Of a stretch of 64,000 nucleotides of DNA, positions 11,492 through 25,300 are shown piece after piece. The translations under genes were made by a program, and so were the position numbers. Location: positions 27,253,660 to 27,317,659 of the forward strand of contig CM063285.1 of the NCBI GenBank assembly GCA_032173965.1, written 5' to 3'. Every line of letters begins with the position of its first letter. Position 1 is the stretch's first letter. The notes under the pieces were generated by a model. It saw only the letters and a list, made by a program, of their open reading frames with translations, did no database searches and was not told the DNA's origin. Origin of the DNA: Sitta carolinensis. Lineage: Eukaryota; Chordata; Aves; Passeriformes; Sittidae.

Positions 11492-14400
11492 CTATACTTA
11501 CTATTAACTGAGGGGGATCTATTACCTGAAAATTACTTATTTTTCTACTCTTGGCACTGTTATGGATGCATTAACTAGGTAATGGTTAATACAATGTCAA
11601 ATTCCAAGTACAAATGAGCTTTTCCTTCGTATATATTTAATGAAATAAGTAGAATTTTTATCAAATACTTGTTGATTGTAATAGTATGGAACCCTTCCTT
11701 GGAGCGCAGGAGCAGCTTTTACTTGACATATTCAACTTTATTTCCACTACCTGGCAAATTTTATTTCTATCCTTTCATCACCAAACCCAAATTTCCACTC
11801 CTCCTTGTACTCAACTATGCAATATCTTGAACAGATATTTGGCCATTCTCTTATTTCTTCATTGACTGTATAGACAATGTAACTTTCTTGAAAGACAGTA
11901 GTGCTGCACAACTCATACATTCATATGAAAATATAACATATTTTTCACTATATGTATTTTATTAATCTAAAAGAAAGCTTTATAAGTTTTATGTGAAAAA
12001 AAAAAAAAAAAGTTACTCAGCTGGAGGGAAGCAGAACTTACAAATGTTTTTAGTTTTTTTCCTTCCTTAGTAAGAATATGAACATTTAAATGTATGCAGC
12101 AGAAGCAGATGAAATTACATCCTCTGACACTTGTTAACTCTGAAACAGATATGTGATTGATTGCAAGGTGGTGTAGCTGCTGGCATTTTTTTTCGGCACA
12201 TTTTGATGATACTGTTACTTAGGTGAACTTCAAGTACATCGGTGACACATACAATGTTTCAGATACTTTGAGTGATTTCAAAGATAATAATTTATGAAAG
12301 CTTTTGGAACCAGTTATTAGATTTGTCTCAGAAGAGATTGATTTTTTGTTTTAATCCTCAGTTCCTCACTATATATCCTGTTTGCTTCATCTTATTTAGT
12401 TAGAAAACAAATTCATAGAACTTTAATTTAAAAATGTCTTTAACTATGTGTCAACACCCTTACAAGGTGTCCTGTATGAAATGTTTGGACTTGAAAATAT
12501 CTATGCAGCAGATGAGTCTAGAAAAAGGTGAAGAATATATGGAAGGAAGTACCACAGAAAAACATAATTTTTAAATAGACTAAAACATAAGGGGAGGAAA
12601 AAAATATCTAATGAGAAGTTTAATGCCTTCTTTGTGAGACTGTTAGACTTAGTATGTTAACACTGTGGGACAGAGCAAATCTCATATCCTCACCAATGTA
12701 AAGGGAGTAAGACCTGATGCTGAAATTGGCCCCATTTATGTAGCATGTCCACTGGCTCCTCAGGACTTCAGAAATCCAACTCAAGTCAAACACGGTGATT
12801 GAGACACTCCAGAGAAGTATTAGCTGCTAAAAAGATGAAGGTCTTTCTCTTCCAACATCCAGTGTATATATAATATTGGATCACTTCAGTGGAGTATTCT
12901 GAAACATAACTGGAAGAATATTAATAGAAGGAAGGAAATAAAATTAATTACTTGCTGCTGTAAATTGTGATTAGAGCGCAACAGAATATATTAATTTCAA
13001 ATTATCTTATAAATATGGAAGAACATATTCAACAACTCTAAAATGCAAAAAGAAAAAAAAAATGTAATCCATGAAATTTCTGTTTGTAAGATTTTGCTAC
13101 TGAAATTATTGCAAAACAATCATATGTCATTATATTTGTAGACAATGCAATGGAAATTCAAGTTTTATTCAAAACAGTCAGTTGAATGATTTGCTTTCCT
13201 GCTGTAAAGCTGTAATTCTCTTTAAGCAGATATCCCTTTATAACAACTCTAACATGTAGATCTACATCCAACACTAACATGTAGCTCTTGTATTCATTTC
13301 CTGAAAAGCTCAGCTGTAGTTACCATGGAGCACCATCTTTTTGATTAGCCAAGTAAAGAAACATTTCTTTATGAGACATGGACTTATTTAAGGTATTTAA
13401 GGGAGGTCTGACAGTTATCCTTCATGGCTTCCCATGAATGGAGATTATTCCAAAGATTTTACTACAAACATAAAAGGCGTAAAGGGTGACTAGCAGGTTA
13501 TATTGCTATTTCAAACAATAACTTGGGACTTGTAGTAACATTACTTGTATTATTCCTGAAGTTGGAGAATCAAATTAATTTTTGGCCTAAAAGCAGTGAT
13601 GCTAGTAAAACTGGTCAAGGGAAGAATTTGGCCCACTACATTTCGATTCCAGATGTTCCAGAGAATTTCACATGTAATTGCTACAACTAGAATTCAGTTC
13701 TCTAAACAATATGTAGGAAAATTAATCCCACAAGAAATCAAGCTTGATAATGAGAAAAAATGGATAATTAGACTTTGTATGACTGCTAGAAGAAGGATTA
13801 CTCTATGGCAATGAACCTCAGTGGAAAACTAGGTGACAGATGAATTGCCCAGGAGTTGCAATGAAATATGCCCATTTGTCATCTCCATAGTCCCAAAATA
13901 CAAATCTCATGGCACATTTCTTTTTCAATTAAAAAAAAAAAGGAAAAAAAAAAAAACTTTCTTCTCATTGTTTTGCATATAAAACAATCAGAATGCTTTC
14001 AAAGTATTGGTGGAATAATTTCCAAATATTCAATAGAATTGTTGGATTTTTTAGGAAGTTACAATTTTTTCATTATCAAGAAACAATGGACAGTTATTCT
14101 TCTAGCAATAGAAATTAAATATTTCTATTCTTAAATATTCCTTCAAAATTAGTTAAGCTGAGCAGTCCTAGAAATCACAACAAAATCCTTTGCAGCTGAC
14201 CCACTGTTTGGGTTGCAGAAGATATCCTGCTTTTTTTTATCACAGAATCTGTCAGTTCATGCACCTGGCTCTGTTAGTGTGTAAATTTTGTAAGTGAGCC
14301 TTACGTATTACTTAATTAAAAAAAAAAAAAAAATCAGCAAGGCAAAACGAGCAAAAATACTGAGGACAGTGTTGTGAAAAATAGACTCCACTTGGAAATT

Positions 14401-15469
14401 TCTGAATTTGTAAAATATAGATGAGAAATATGCATGCAGTGCTTAACATTGGCTAGCGCTCAGCTTCTCCTCATAACATTCTTTTTGATCACACTAATAA
14501 TACACTATGAAGCATCACTCTGTGGGATGCAGTTAAAGCCTATTTAAACCAAAGGAACTGCTTACACTCTCACTCTCCCAGGGGAAAATATCAGAACATT
14601 TTTATTTTTACCTCAGTCACTACAGAAAACTTCACAAGGGATAGTCTTAACCAGCTTTACAGGAAAATAACTACCACCTGTATGCCTGGAAAAAATGGAG
14701 AGAGAAATGAAGAGTAAATGTGTTGCTGAAAAATATTGAATAAGATGATTCAGAATTAAATGCTTAAGGCTTACTTGTGCTTAAGTTGTGGAAGGTTTAT
14801 GCAAATTAGGCAGTTAATAGATATTCTTGTCAGGGATCTTTGTAGAAAATGCAGATAAAAAAAATCCCACTCTACCTCCTCTTCCCATTCTCTTCCCCAG
14901 CTCCCAAGAGCTAATTTTCTGCCATAGAGGCCAGAAATTTAGGTCTCACTTTTTCAATATTTCTGTTCTCATAAAAAATTAATTTAATAGCATTTTATGC
15001 TCAAAGCTGCCTACTTTTATTTTATCTTTTATAATTGTGACTTTCAACCATCTGCCTTTTTTTTCTTATCTTTTTCTTTTTTTTTTTTTTTTTTTTTTTT
15101 AGGCAACAATAAAATAATTAGCTGGCATAATAAGGGATGGTAGATTCATTCTTAAGTAATATGCATATAGTCCTTGGGATTTTCCCAAACTGGGTAAATA
15201 AATCAGGTTGAAAAGTCTTCCCTTTTGCAGTATCTTTACATCTAGAGGGAGAAAATATGTGTAACTAATACTGTTAGTAAAACAGTTTCTTTTTTAGGCA
15301 CTGAGAGACATATCAAGAAGAGAACTGAAGTACTAATATAATGAGCCTTGCTATACTGAACTTTTAGTCCTGAGCAGAGCAATTAGATGCAGCAGAAAAA
15401 TAGGGTAGAAAATACATCTCTGTTCACTGGAGCCTATTTTCTTTATTCAATATAATTGCATAACTTTCA
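11492..15469. other. AT-rich unique non-coding sequence
   Basis: No gene is visible. Simple tracts include A runs near 11995-12011, 13928-13957 and 14319-14333, and T-rich DNA at about 15057-15101. No transposon signature was recognised. Confidence 0.55.
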
Positions 15470-15905
15470 AAAACAGATTAGACTCCATCTTAATGGAAAC
15501 TTGCTACTGAGTGCTTTATTTTTCTTCACCCTACTATTGCTATTGGGAGGCTGTTCCAGATCGTCACTGCTGTGTGATCATTAAGAATACTTTTGATCTC
15601 TAGCCTAATTTTATTCATGGACAATTTATAGCATTTTTCTTCTGCCAACAGTGTCCTTTAGTTTAAGTAGGCCTTCCTCTTTCATATAATTATTTTCCAA
15701 ACATAATTATTTATAGGGAGTGATGATATGTCTTCTTAACTACAATATTTCTTCTTAGCCATTATTTTGCTAACTTAAGGAGGATAAGCACTTTTACTCA
15801 TCCTTTGTATGATAGGCACTCTATTACTCTGATCCTCTTTTCAGCACCTGTTCAAGCTTGGTTTCCCCTCTGTTGTGCTTGACTAGATTGTATATTCCCT
15901 GTGCA
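15470..15905 (-). mobile_element. Ancient CR1-family LINE fragment
   Basis: Read on the minus strand, the CR1 ORF2 3' landmarks occur in order but heavily mutated. On the + strand they appear as gaggctgttccagatc, then gtgtcctttagtttaa, then ttatagggagtgatgatatg, then ctctgatcctcttttcagca, then cacctgttcaagcttggttt. Each matches, with many changes, the reverse complement of CR1 phrases (ctgttccag, tgtcctttagcttaa, tttatagagagcaatcatatc, ctcttctctgcacctgttcca). The degree of decay points to an old insertion, clearly older than the copies at 1-390 or 43280-43600. Exact ends and subfamily would need alignment to consensus sequences. Confidence 0.72.
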
Positions 15906-18274
15906 GATCCATGCAGAGGTAAATGTTCCCAAAGAGAATTCACAGGTACTGAATGGAGAGCCAACAGAAATCATCATGCAAAAATACACCTTTGACAAAA
16001 TATAATGTTTGTGGATCTCACATGAAAACATGTTTCATAATCTTATTATGCTAAATCTGATTTTGAGCAGGACCCTAGTATAATACCCCTCGTATTCCCT
16101 GTTTAGGATTACGAGACTCTTCAGAATTTGCAGCTCTGAAGTTTGTCTTTACAGGTTAGTGTCTGCGACCATTCTTTCCATAAATAAACAACTCTAACTT
16201 ATCCTAAAAATTAAGTAGGCAATAGTTTTGAGTTAGTCAAGAGACTGAGAATATAATATTTCTCATTAGATGATGTATGAAGCTTTATCACACTGTTTAG
16301 AAGGCTGTAATAGAGGAAGCCAGCCTTAGGTAAGATAAATTAAACAGTTTGGTAGAAATGTTAATTAAGAAGCTTCAAGGAAGAAGAGAAGAATAATGTC
16401 TTAATCTCCCACAGTAACGTGTGGTATTTCAGTGTTCTATTACAAGCAATGAACATAGAAGCAGAGGAGGAGGTAAACAAGATCCCATCATTCTTTCTGG
16501 ATAGGAAAAAGGTGGTGGCTCAGAGTGGCTGTTTTGTGATCTCTGGTTGCCATCTTTAACAGAAGGAGCACAAAAATATTACTTTAAGAACACTTCAAGG
16601 TTTATAGATTTGGAGGACTTTTCAGAGACTAATTATGTGTTCAAAAAATCTAATATCCAGCTGAGATGTATGAACAGCTAAGGTAGATCCTTATTCCTGA
16701 GGTTACTGTTTATAATGCATGCTGTTATTTTAAGTCAATAGTTATTTGAAGGTAAGCATATTTTCATATTCTTAAATCTTTTATACTGGAATTTGAATCT
16801 GAGTAATTCGCTTCATTCCAAGCACTCTCTTCTTTTGGGTCACTATTTAAAGGTTTCCAATCTCCCTTGAAGTATGAGGGGGCTCATCACAGTTAGATTT
16901 AAAAATGGTCAAAATTTATAGTATTAATTTTCTGAACTGTATTCTGAGCTTCCAATAAGGAAGAGGGAGAGCTGGAATTGAAAATTACATATCTGCTAAT
17001 GCCTCGCAAAACCTCCTGTATGTAAATGTAATGATTAGAAAACTACTGAGGAGATGACAGACAGACCTGTGAGCCTTCCACTCTCTGAGCACTGGGTCAA
17101 GTACCAACCTCTGAAATATCATAAGACAGAAATGCTCTCATTGTCTTGTTTCATATAGTCTACTTTGCATTAAACACTTACATGTTAATTAGCTCAGAGA
17201 GAATGCAGGAGTGTGATGATAAATATCCATCCTAATGGCTGATGTTTCTGTACAGGAAGGGAAGCTGCTAGTTGCAATTTTTAGCAGAAAATTTGTTTAT
17301 GCATTTTACCAATAATTAATAAGTGCCACGTGTAACTTTTTTAATGAGCCCCCATAGTGGAAAGGTTTTGAGAGGCAGAGCCATTAAGCTAGAAATTAAT
17401 TCTCATTCTAACTTCTCTCTATCACTGTGATTTTTGATTTATCCATATACAGTAGAATTGCTACAACAGGAAGGATTAAGAGTCCTTGGATAGAAAAAGC
17501 ATAGTAGATTGATGGTGATAGCTTAGGAGATGTGGGTCTGATAGCTCCTTGGCAAAAGACAAAATAGAATCTTTGTCCTATATCTTCTTGCAGTGTGAGC
17601 TGTTAAATAAAAAGCAATGTGAGGAGATCATCCATTTAAATTTAGAAGAAGTCTATAAACTCAATATATTCAGTGAAGTGCTTGATCCTTCAGGCATAGT
17701 CGGGATCTATGCTTAGCACAATTATTTTTCCCTTTCGCATGCTGACTATTTAATCATGAAACTGATGACAGTTCGAGAATACGTGTTTTGAACATAAATA
17801 AAAAAGTGAGGTGAGATGCCAAGGAAAACCTTTAATATCAAAAAAAGAAATTCTGATAGTATTTGGTTTTCCTTTTAATTTTTTTTTTTTTTTCAATTTT
17901 ACGAATTGAATTTGGGATTACTTTATAAATTGTAACTTCTATTTAAAATTAATACAAATAACAATTTTGCAATTTTGGAAAATTTTCATTATCACAAATA
18001 CTTTCATAAAACTGGTATTGAAAAAATTAGATCTTCATTTCACATTTTGTTTAAGGATGAACTTTACTAAACTATGCAGAAATCTAAATTATTCTTATGG
18101 AAGAGGAAAGCAATTATAGAAACTATTATTTGGTTTAATAAGTCCCATAGAGGTTAATATATCAATAAAATGATACTTTCTTGACAAGTTAAAAAAAATA
18201 AGGTACTTCAAACACTGCATTTTCTAATCTTTTATACATTTTCCTTTTTCATATCTTTTTTGGGAAAAATGAGA
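15906..18274. other. AT-rich unique non-coding sequence
   Basis: No gene or repeat is recognised apart from a T run at about 17879-17893. The stretch 17160-17350 is repeat-free and somewhat richer in ordered motifs (gttaattagctc, taattaataagtgccacgtg). I cannot assign it a role. Confidence 0.5.
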
Positions 18275-18640
18275 CCTCAACCCAGGGCCAGCACAATCTG
18301 GCACAATGCCTGCACAGAGCCCCACTGTAACCAGGGATCAGACCTGGCAAGAAGCAAACACAGACTGCTCTGGGTTCAGCATCCACTGCTTTAAACAGCT
18401 CTGCAGCACCACCCCAGCGTGCCTGGCACCCTGAAACCCTGTGGTGTGCCAGGGCACCAGCTCCAGACTCCTGACAGCAGAGCATCATTCCAAGGGGCAG
18501 CAGAACAGCCTTCACAGACCCCCTGTTCTGGAAAAGGAAATGCAGTTATGCTAAAGGACCACATGAACACAATGTGGGACAGCAAAGTGATTCAGGAGCA
18601 CATACTCTTTAGGAGGAGTTTACCAGTGTTGGTAAGCTCC
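18275..18640. other. Unclassified GC-rich block
   Basis: GC content rises sharply against the AT-rich flanks. Both strands are open in several frames (for example 18249-18515 on the minus strand and 18419-18649 on the plus strand), which follows from few A/T-rich stop codons. I recognise no protein motif, no CR1 tail and no ERVL LTR landmark. Most likely it is an old insertion such as an LTR or other repeat. A non-coding exon is possible but unsupported. Confidence 0.4.
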
Positions 18641-20430
18641 AGAGCCTAAGACTTCTCACTGGCCCTGTTTAATTGAATGGTATAGGCAGTCTGGTATTTC
18701 AAAGACTTGGATCTGTACAGCCTGAGAATTTATCCCAAAGTGGCAAGGGCTTCTAACCATGTCCTGCTATTGAAAAATCTAAGTCTTCGATGACTTTTCA
18801 AGATAATTTGGATGTTCTGTGTATATTTGGGATGGTTCTGTTTTTGAATTAACATCTGGGGAAAATATGTATGAAAGATCAGTTCCATGACTGCTTCTTC
18901 ATAGGAGCAAAATACAAATATGGAAATCTTTCTCTTGACACTGAATATGACTGTAGAGCCAAAAATATGTCAAGATATTCTATCTTGAAAACAGAGCAGA
19001 AGTGACATACAGATTTGAGCTTGCAAAGGATGAAATGAGCAGATGTTCTGTCAACAAACTGATCACTGTACAACAAATTTTAAAGCAAGTGGAACCAAGA
19101 CATTTACCATATTTTTTCACAAATCAGTTTTTCTTCAAGCTATAGCTGAGACTGCTCTCATGAGCATCATTTTATTAAACACTGAAAATTAAATGGAAAA
19201 AAAAGACAGTTTAAAAGCCAGATTTATTTTAATTCTAAGGTTTTATTTAGAAGCAACAAAGTTCTCTTCTGCAGTCAGTATCATCTTCTGTTTCTGAGTT
19301 AGGTAAATGAGTTCTTTTTATACCAGGTAGAAATACTATTATCATGCCTCACAGATTTTTCAAGTCTGTACATGTTAAAGGGAGTGGAGAATTGTAGTTT
19401 GGGAACTTTCCACTAGCTTTCAAACTGCTCATTCTGTGACCCTGCAATAAATCTACCACAGCCCTCCAACACCTTGGAAGTAATTATTACAGTCTCCTCC
19501 TATATCTGTCTGTTGCCATAGGTTTTCAATAAGAATATGCACAAAATTTTCTGCAGGATTTTGAGGAGCCTTAGCAGGTCCAGCCTATCTCCAAAAGAAA
19601 AGTAAGCTTTGACCAATATCCAAACAGATCACTTTAGGTGATGAACTAGGAGAATATGACAATTAAACTTGGTACCAACTAAATGCAGTATCTCAGCTGC
19701 ATTTAGTGAATGGAAACTGATAGACACTTGTATTGCACAAGTAGATAGCCTGTATGCCAAGCAGTATACCTAGAGCTGTCTGACAGAAAATACACCAGGA
19801 CATACAAGGACTTCCTAGCCTATATTCTTGTGTGTCTTTGAGAAATTTCGCACCTTGAAGTTGATTGCCTCTGTAACCAAAAATACAAAATTTACAGGAT
19901 ACTGTATGTATCAAGGAAGGAGCCAGACATGGTGCTAAATTTAGATTACCAAAAGGCAGTTGAGCTATTTATTGAAAAGAGAAGCTGTGTACACAGGTAA
20001 AGGTGCCAGTTCTACTTACAAGTACTGTAAATTACTTACATCTTTACAATGGTGGACAAGAAAAATCAGCATGACATGGTTTTTCCTTAGAAAGTATTCC
20101 TTTATCTTTGAATCCAAAATAACACAAAATTAATATCCATTAACTGTTAGTAGCAATTAGCTTGTTTATTGCATTTATTAGCCGTACATAGTTCTAATAA
20201 AAAAAGTGTTATTATACAAATGTCTAGCAATCTTATGGTTACATTTAAACAATAATTTAAAATAACTATACATTTAACTGATTGTTTTTATAAACTGGCA
20301 TTTCAATTATTACTTACTCACTGACAATTATGCAATTTACTCTCAGCATGTATTGTAAATTTATTCTGTAGTCTTGTCTCTTGACCAGGATTTTTTAAAA
20401 TTTCTATGTAGTGATATTTTTAGAGCACAT
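18641..20430. other. AT-rich unique non-coding sequence
   Basis: Nothing beyond short chance open frames is visible. Confidence 0.55.
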
Positions 20431-20818
20431 CACAGACTGGGTCAGGTTGGAAGGAACCATAGTGGGCATATGGTCCAACCTACCTAAAGCAGAAAAATCC
20501 TACAGCACTATTGCACAAAACGCAGAATTAGCAGTTCTTGAATATCCCCAGTGCAGGAGACTCCACAGCCTCCCTGGACAATCTGTTCCAGTCCTTGGTC
20601 ACTCACACAGTTAAGTTCTTCCTCATAGGCAAGTGGAACTTTCAGGCCATCCTTTCTGTCCATTTCCTCTTGTTCTCTTGGTTGGCACCACCAAGAAGGG
20701 CATGGCTCCATCCTCTTGACACCCACCTTTAGATAATTATATACCTTACTGACATCCCCTCTCAGTCATCTTTTCTTGAGGCTGAACCGGCTGAGCTCTC
20801 TCAGAACTTTCCCTTTTA
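20431..20818 (-). mobile_element. CR1 LINE 3' region
   Basis: The + strand begins cacagactgggtcaggttgg and continues aaggaaccatagtggg and atggtccaacct. This is the reverse complement of a CR1 3' UTR (aggttggaccat... ccttccaacct). It runs on through agactccacagcctccctgg and caatctgttccagtccttgg to acatcccctctcagtcatc and aggctgaaccggctgagctc. These are CR1 ORF2 C-terminal phrases in reverse. The copy is 5'-truncated at about 20818 and lacks the terminal attctatga units. It is broken by substitutions and not coding. Confidence 0.92.
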
Positions 20819-21935
20819 AAACTTGGATAGTCAGAAGTTCTAATAACACCTATGTAAAGATTCAGTAATTTCATATTATTTTGATTGTAATTTAATCACT
20901 ATATTTTCTTCATGTGCTGGTGGTTCTTCTTTGCTATTTGTGTACACCTTGTGTCAGTGTAAACAATCAGTATGCTGACAGCCATAAAAGCTTATAAAAA
21001 TGAACAGCACTGCATTACAAAATCAGAAATCTTGTTGAAAATATTCCCTTTGAAACAGTCAGAGATCTGGCCTTTTATATAAAACTCCCAGTGCATGAAA
21101 GATGGAGCTCTTCCACTGCAGCTTGCCATACTTTTGTTTTACAATTAAGGGGCATTAGAACTGGGAAGGAAGCACAAAGGAAAACTTTCTGTGCACTGAC
21201 TTTATGAATATAGTTAAAGAAAATGCTTTCCTTGACCTATCCGTATAATTTTAAGAGTCAGTTTAGGGAATGTTACCAAGTAGGCTGTCCTTCAAATTTG
21301 AGTTGTCACTCCATTATTTAGAAAAGTTAATTCACTCTCCTGTCCCTTTCATATAAAGTAACAGTACCTTTCATATAAACCATGAATTCATTCAGCCCTG
21401 AGAAAGCCTAGTATCTAATTCTGTGTAGGGAGGATGTCAGCTATAAAAAGGAGCTGATGATTGCTAAAGCACTTAAGTGAAAGCTTCTGGAGAACAGAGT
21501 TTCTGGAAGTGCTCTAGCTGTATTAACGAGTTTGAGAAAATCTGGAGGAAGTTTGGTTACATGTTAAGTGCTGTACATTGATGAATTGGTGCTGTAATAT
21601 TTTCTTGTTATGCTTATAGTTAATTACCTAACACATGCTTGCTATAGCAACACGAGGATATAAAACAGTGGGAAAATGGAAGCTGATGATTTTTATCTGT
21701 CATTTGTGATGTTAACACACATGCCTTGCGCTAATTGAATCCAAATACAAAGAAGAAAGACAATGAGTGATACTCTGCCCTTCAGCATACTTCTAAACAA
21801 TGGTCAGAGTCAGACATTCAGCAGTGCCTCCATAAACAAGAGATATTAAAATTTAAAAATTATTGTAAAACATGCATATACCAGCTTGAAACCATGAGTC
21901 ATGACAGCTCTGAAATGGAGCAGTCCCAAAGTCCA
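20819..21935. other. AT-rich unique non-coding sequence
   Basis: No gene or repeat is recognised. Confidence 0.55.
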
Positions 21936-21938
21936 CCC

Positions 21939-21969
<31 letters not shown>
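21936..21969 (+). repeat. C11-T23 homopolymer junction
   Basis: Eleven C (21936-21946) run directly into twenty-three T (21947-21969), then c and five more T. On the minus strand this is a poly(A) run that follows the GC-rich block at 22040-22351, which raises the possibility of a retrotransposed insert read on that strand. Confidence 0.95.
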
Positions 21970-21973
21970 CTTT

Positions 21974-22351
21974 TTACAGTGGGCACAAGAAAGGGATTGC
22001 GTCAAGGTTCTGTTCTCTCAGGATGTGTTTTCTTAGAACATTCAAATGACAGATGAGTACCGGCACAGGGGCTCTGCCGGAGGGGCTCTGGCGGTGCTGC
22101 TCTGGGCGCAGAACCCGCGGGACACTGCACGGGGGTAAGGACCCTTTCGCCTCCTGGGCTGCACCCGGGGCAAACAGGCATGCATGGATGTCCAGACAGG
22201 GAACTGATGATAGCTGTGTTTTCTTAGCCCTGGCCTGGCAATCCTGGCTCAGGCAGGGGGACTGTGGGGCCTCTCTGGACCAGCAGGACCTGCTCCCGCT
22301 GCCCTGGTCTTGCCAGATCTTAATTACAGTGCAAAAAGTGTTCTGTAACAC
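21974..22351 (-). other. Unclassified GC-rich block ending in poly(A) on the minus strand
   Basis: Positions about 22050-22310 are much richer in G+C and CpG than the surroundings (for example gaacccgcgggac, tgccggagggg). A 125-codon open frame covers 21974-22351 on the minus strand, and a 113-codon frame covers 22053-22394 on the plus strand. Neither matches a family I know, and mutual opening on both strands is expected in GC-rich DNA. The A-run on the minus strand directly after the block fits a processed RNA copy, but I see no AATAAA signal before it. Alternatives are an LTR fragment or a small CpG-bearing regulatory element. Confidence 0.35.
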
Positions 22352-25300
22352 TAAGCAGAGAAAAGTAGAAGTGTATTATGAGTGCTTACAGTAAGGGATT
22401 CATGTTAAAGAGTGCTGCAAGTTGGGGAAAGAAAGTCTTTCACCTCTGAAAAAGTAGAGAGTGGGCACACGTGTCTGAGAAAAAGTCCAAAAAACATTGC
22501 TAGCTGATTTCTGGTAGAAAGTTTGATGGTTGTAGTTAAACGAATTCAGTAAAAATTTTACCAAAATCATAGCATGTTTCTGTCCAACTTCCACTGAGCT
22601 TTATATCTCTGGCACCCCCACACACCCCCCTAACTTGTTCAAATGCAGAATGTAATTTAATCACCCTGTTAGGTTACCACTGAAAATGCTGCAGTTGCAG
22701 GTTAGAAGTTAGTTAGAGCCCATTTTGGTAGAGTTAGAACTCTTTGGAAAAGTTGAAAGAACTGGTACATCCACCTTGGCCTTAAGTGACCATTTTATTT
22801 CATTTATCAACACCGTCTAAAAGTTGGTAGCTACCATATCATTCCACAGGAAAGCATGGGCTAATTAAATTTCCCCTATTTCCCCTCTTTTTTTTCTGTG
22901 GAGATGGAAAACTTAAAAAGGGAATGTGGAGAAAAAGTTGTTTTGAAAGTGAGAATCGTAATGATGAACCACTGTGTGGTAATCTACAGCTAGCTAATAG
23001 AGGGGCATGAGGGAAACAGAGTGCTTCTAAAAGTTTTGGGTGTGTTTGTATGTTTGTTTTTGAGTGTGGGCTTTTATTAGTATTGAAATTTTTAAAATAT
23101 TAATTCATTTTGTTTCAAATGTTTATCCAGGTATATGTTTTCTTAATATTTGACAGCTAGTGCCATACTTGGAAATAAAGCATCATAGAAAATTAAATAA
23201 ATGGGAAATTTGATTAATTTTCAATAGAAACATCTTTTTATAACAACCTCCTGTTTGTGGTTCACAATACTGAAGTATCAGTAAATTTCTTTGTGCTCTT
23301 TTATCCCTAGCCTCTTGGACACCACTGTCATTTATTTGACAAAATGAACCCTTACCTGCTAGCAGTGGTGCATCCAGCCTCTGCAAGGAGCTAGAAAAGC
23401 AGGTAGTTAGCTTTTTATTTTTCTGAAACATGCCATTTTATTCTTGGATGATGTCTGGCTGCAATGGTTAGATGCCATTGCACTGTAGTTTGAGCAACAA
23501 CTCACAAGGGAAGGTAACATGAACTACTGTATTCCAAGGCTTATTTTCATTCCTTTTAACCTCCAAGGAGAGGAAATGCATGTTTAATTTGTAATTTCTC
23601 ATTCTTAATTTTAGCTCAATGGTGGGGTTACTTTGAAAAAGTCGAAGAAAATAAAGGGGATCAATTCTGAATGACAATGTTGTAAAAACTTTACATATTT
23701 CAGTTTCATGGAAGTGTTGTGACCTTTTTTTGCTCTCCTATATCTCAGAAGTATTTGGTGTTAAAAGTTCAAGCTTGTCATGCACTTAATCCTTGATGAG
23801 AACAAGTGCATGTGGCATGTCTTAACAGATTTGATTTAGAAACAGAAAATATCCTTTTAGTCCTATCCAGAATGGAAGATAATTAAGCAGTTCCAGATGC
23901 CTGCATGTGATGTTTTTAGCAGACATGAACATATTCCTTCATCCTCACCAGTAATTCTGTTCTGGTTTGCCCTAAGATTAAAATGAGAAGGAGAGGAAAA
24001 GAAAATTACCTTTCCTTTTTGTTGTGTCACTTACCAAACAGTTCATTCATATTTTACATATTTTATTACTGAAATATATTCTAATTATTATATACACATA
24101 CCAGAATACTTTTATGTTATATTTTTGGGGCAGCACTAAGACAACACTAAGTCAAGATATTTTATAATGCCTCCTGAAAGCATAACTTGAGGTATGTATT
24201 ACTCCCAAAACCCTCACACACTGTGTGAGAAACTTATTAGTCTTTAAACCTGGAGTAGGACTGTGGATCAACTGGAACCAAATCTGTTGAGACATTTTTC
24301 AAAAGCACTTCTTGTTTCATATGACTCTGATTTAGTGTGGCTTTGCATTTAAAATAAGGAAAAAAAGGAAGAAAATGTCAAAAATTGAATTTAAATTATG
24401 TACAATATTGAATCTTAGAGAAGAGGTGATGGAATCATTTATACCAAATTAATTAAGCATTTTCAGATTTCTATGATGAAGTTTTCCTTCCATGAAGGAT
24501 TAAACCCTTGAAAACTTCTTTCAAAGAATTTAGGTTTCTTTGGGATTCACTGATTTGGGACCTGCCAAAGGCCCAGAGACTATCTAGCAGACATGGCATT
24601 TCCTGATTTCCAGCTGCAGAACTGGTTTTCTTCCTGTCTGTTGAGAGTAACCGGTTTTGGTTCTCAGGATACTTGGCTCCACACCTTCCTCAAAATGACT
24701 CAACATGAAGAAATAGATGAAGTTTCTTGTATCTGTTTACAGATTAAAGAGTAGAGGCAGAGATTTTGTATGACCTGGTCCTGAGTCCTGAATTGTTATT
24801 CAAGTTCTTACTTTTGCTAGCAGACTTCTAAGTATAAAAAATGACACATATCTTTTAGTGTATTTATTTTTCTTTTAGTTGACAGCTGCTTCTCTGGTTA
24901 TATTTTGTTCACTTCACAGTCCGTGATAAAAGTCTATGCCAGCTGTCAATATAGTACATTCCCACAGTACCATGCTGGTGAGAGAGTAACTGTTTCATCT
25001 GTACTTCAGTTTTTCACATTCTTTCTCTCCATACCTGTTGCCCCACTAAAATGTCATAGGAAAGCTATGTTATTTTTTTCCTCACTACTCTCCTTGGGAG
25101 GAAAAAATAATGCAGTTTGCGTGACTGACCTACAGTGATCTTCCAATAGATAACAGAAAAAAGAATCCAAAGCATGAGGAATGCTTGGACCCCTACTGCA
25201 AAGGTGTCTTATGAATATTGTAAGGAAGTAAATTAATCTCATTCTTCACTGACAATACAGCAGTTCAAAATTTTATGTGCAATATGTGGCAAAAAATACC

